Below, in pieces: positions 62,213 to 64,000 of a stretch of 64,000 bases of DNA. The translations under genes were made by a program, and so were the position numbers. Every line of letters begins with the position of its first letter. Within the stretch, counting starts at the first letter, position 1. Below the pieces are notes generated by a model, which searched no databases, had not been told where the DNA came from, and saw only the letters and a list, made by a program, of their open reading frames with translations. Source of the stretch: Cinnamomum chago (Eukaryota > Streptophyta > Magnoliopsida > Laurales > Lauraceae); the NCBI GenBank assembly GCA_038049695.1, contig CP142459.1, positions 64,658,001-64,722,000 on the forward strand, read 5' to 3'.

Positions 62213-64000
62213 AAGATCCCGGCCCTACTTCTAATAATTTTATTATATTTTAATTAAAATAATACTATTGTTTTAATTAAATGTATTTTAGTTATTTAAG
62301 TGGTTAGGATTAAGTGGGGCACACGTTAGACTAGATGCGTGGTTTGGTGAGTTGGGTTAGTGGGTAGGTGACTTGACCCATAGTCGACCCAATGACTTAA
62401 GCCCAGAGAATATTCCCTCTTTTAACCTAATCCCCTTTATTACGAACGCATGTCTTTATTCTTTCCCACTTATCTCTGCAACTCTTCACGTTCGTCTTCT
62501 TCCTCTTTCAACTTCCCAAGCCTCTGCAACTTTTGGATCCAACCATCAGAATCAAGATCTGAAGACACAATCATTCTTAGCTCAACTTTCTTATCTTAGG
62601 TAACCATCTCCTCAAACCCTTAAGAGTAGATCTGTACTTTTAGGTTACATTCTTAATCTTTCCAATATGGTGGATTTGGGTAAGAGAACCATAGATCTGT
62701 TCATCTGAGCATTCCTTTTCCATATTCTCTGTCAGATTGGTGATAGGATTATTCTCGAGTGTTGTGGGAATCTCGGTTTGGGTTTAGGTCAGCATCTGTG
62801 CATTTTTCAGCTCCGGTAAAAGGCAAGTACCTAAACATAATTTGTGAATCTAATGCATGTGTTTCTCGTTGATTCCAATATGGATGCATGTAGAAACCCT
62901 TTTATGCCTCTTCTGAAGATAATCTTGCAATGCGATTTTGTTTGATATGAGATATGGGGATGACCCAATCGATTTCCTCACATCGATGTTACTGTTGTAA
63001 ATGTCTATTACTCGCAACACTTTTGTTTGGATTTCAAAACCCCTTTTTCACCTTTTGTTGCTTGGTTTTAAAACCCCTATTTTTTTAATCCTCCAAGATT
63101 ATGTTAATTGTATGTTGGAATTGAGATTCTAGAAACCCATTGAGAAACTAGAGGATACCAGCAGGTCTCGGACTGTACCCGTGTTTTTGACCGTGGGACC
63201 CAGGTGGGCCACGCGATGATGAATTTGGTCCGTGGATCCGGAAGAGGACCCACGGGCGACCTTGAAGGGGCTGGTCCCATAGGCAGTGGACACCCCTGGC
63301 CCACCATCCATTAGATTGATCAGAGATGGCGTGATTGAGGGAAATAATTAGTTTTGGACATCAGGCGGTTGTGGGACCCATGATCTGATCATAGATCTGG
63401 TCAGTTCATCGGGCTGGACGTCGCGGGGCGATCTTAGAGATGTGGACCTGTGTGAGGTGGACCCCTCTTGGTTCACCATTTGAGAGATTACAGCGTTGGG
63501 GCGTGAGACACTTTCGAAATTGCTTCGTTATGAGATATGATAGTGGGGCCAAAGGATGAGACCTGATGACCAATCCGGGCCATAGATCTTACACTAGGGC
63601 CCTGGATGACCTTATTGATGAAGGTTGATCGTGGGCTTTGGATCAGGGGGCCACTAACCAAAGTGCACAGAGGCACAATGCTGTTGACGATGAGCTACAG
63701 CAGAACTGGTTCTGTTACTTCTGTAATATGAAAGAAAGGAATGGAGATGACAATGATGTCATCCCATGTCACTCCCATGTGACATTAGTACACTACAGAC
63801 TTGATGGGATGAATGGAGGGTGGAATTTGGTGGTCCAAGAGTGCATGAAAAAAAAATGTATCCATCACCCATGTATTGATTTGACTTTTAAGTTATGTTA
63901 AATTTTGCACCTTGTCCCTTTTAGTTTGTGGAAATTAGGAAAAAGACCTTGGTTGTTTTATAAACCTAAATTATAAACTTTTACTATCTTTGATGTGTTA
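62213..64000 (+). mobile_element. Possible LTR-retrotransposon DNA running off the window
   Basis: Begins TGTAAGATCCCGGCCC and continues with ATTTTAATTAAAATAAT, a style I associate with long Ty3/gypsy LTRs. 63165-63270 is a GC-richer dispersed repeat shared with 47155-47290. No paired LTR, primer-binding site or protein domain is visible inside the window. The frame 63638-63901 (87 codons, with C-x2-C and H/C residues) has no recognised homology. Confidence 0.3.

Noticed and set aside
63638-63901. 87-codon frame with Cys/His residues (possible zinc-binding protein)
   Set aside because: Spacing fits no family I know and the region appears repeat-derived; unsupported as a gene.

Overview
This window is nuclear DNA from a flowering plant. 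The evidence is spliced genes with GT-AG introns and plant-only protein families, AT-rich spacers, and a dense load of plant-type transposable elements: LTR retrotransposons, a LINE, a tRNA-derived SINE, MITE-like foldbacks, a Mutator-type and a hAT-type element. The sequence alone does not identify the species. Nothing bacterial, viral, organellar or CRISPR-like was recognised. All calls come from reading the sequence and from remembered family features; no search was run.

Four intact protein-coding genes can be supported. (1) 5460-7499 (+): a two-exon gene for a small plant-specific single-pass membrane protein of unknown function (171 aa). (2) 10300-19518 (-): a seven-exon gene for a MACPF (perforin-like) domain protein of the CAD1/NSL1 family (601 aa), with long introns that hold nested retroelement remnants and several local tandem duplications. 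(3) 32070-33194 (+): a single-exon F-box protein gene (374 aa) whose start codon was duplicated by a 33-bp tandem repeat. (4) 49824-58923 (+): a nine-exon gene for a D-isomer-specific 2-hydroxyacid dehydrogenase (350 aa) with all catalytic residues present.

The most informative part is 36.2-61.8 kb. The dehydrogenase gene has an upstream tandem copy (36219-47152) that lacks exons 1 and 2 and carries a frameshift, so it is a pseudogene. A third, much older remnant at about 61.06-61.83 kb keeps parts of exons 8 and 9. Aligning the two large copies by eye gives a relative history. A TRIM-like element with three LTR-like segments and a SINE inserted before the duplication. A 1.67-kb solo LTR inserted into copy 1 afterwards, and copy 2 still has the empty site. 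A tract of about 1.1 kb is identical between the copies while the flanks have diverged, which suggests recent gene conversion.

Layout: 0-2 kb, MITE-like foldbacks; 5.4-7.5 kb, membrane protein gene; 8.6-9.6 kb, degenerate satellite and a 291-bp tandem duplication; 10.3-19.5 kb, MACPF gene; 20-23.9 kb, AT-rich spacer; 23.95-25.92 kb, minisatellite whose units carry a GGGCCCAC-type core; 27.3-28.35 kb, hAT-like element full of CCGGACC motifs; 32-33.2 kb, F-box gene; 34.66-34.75 kb, (GA)n; 35.1-36.1 kb, LINE fragment; 36.2-47.15 kb, dehydrogenase pseudogene; 48.46-49.23 kb, Mutator-type TIR element; 49.8-58.9 kb, intact dehydrogenase; 61.06-61.83 kb, old remnant; 62.2-64 kb, repeat-like DNA that may be an LTR. 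The genes do not form a pathway; they are independent neighbours.
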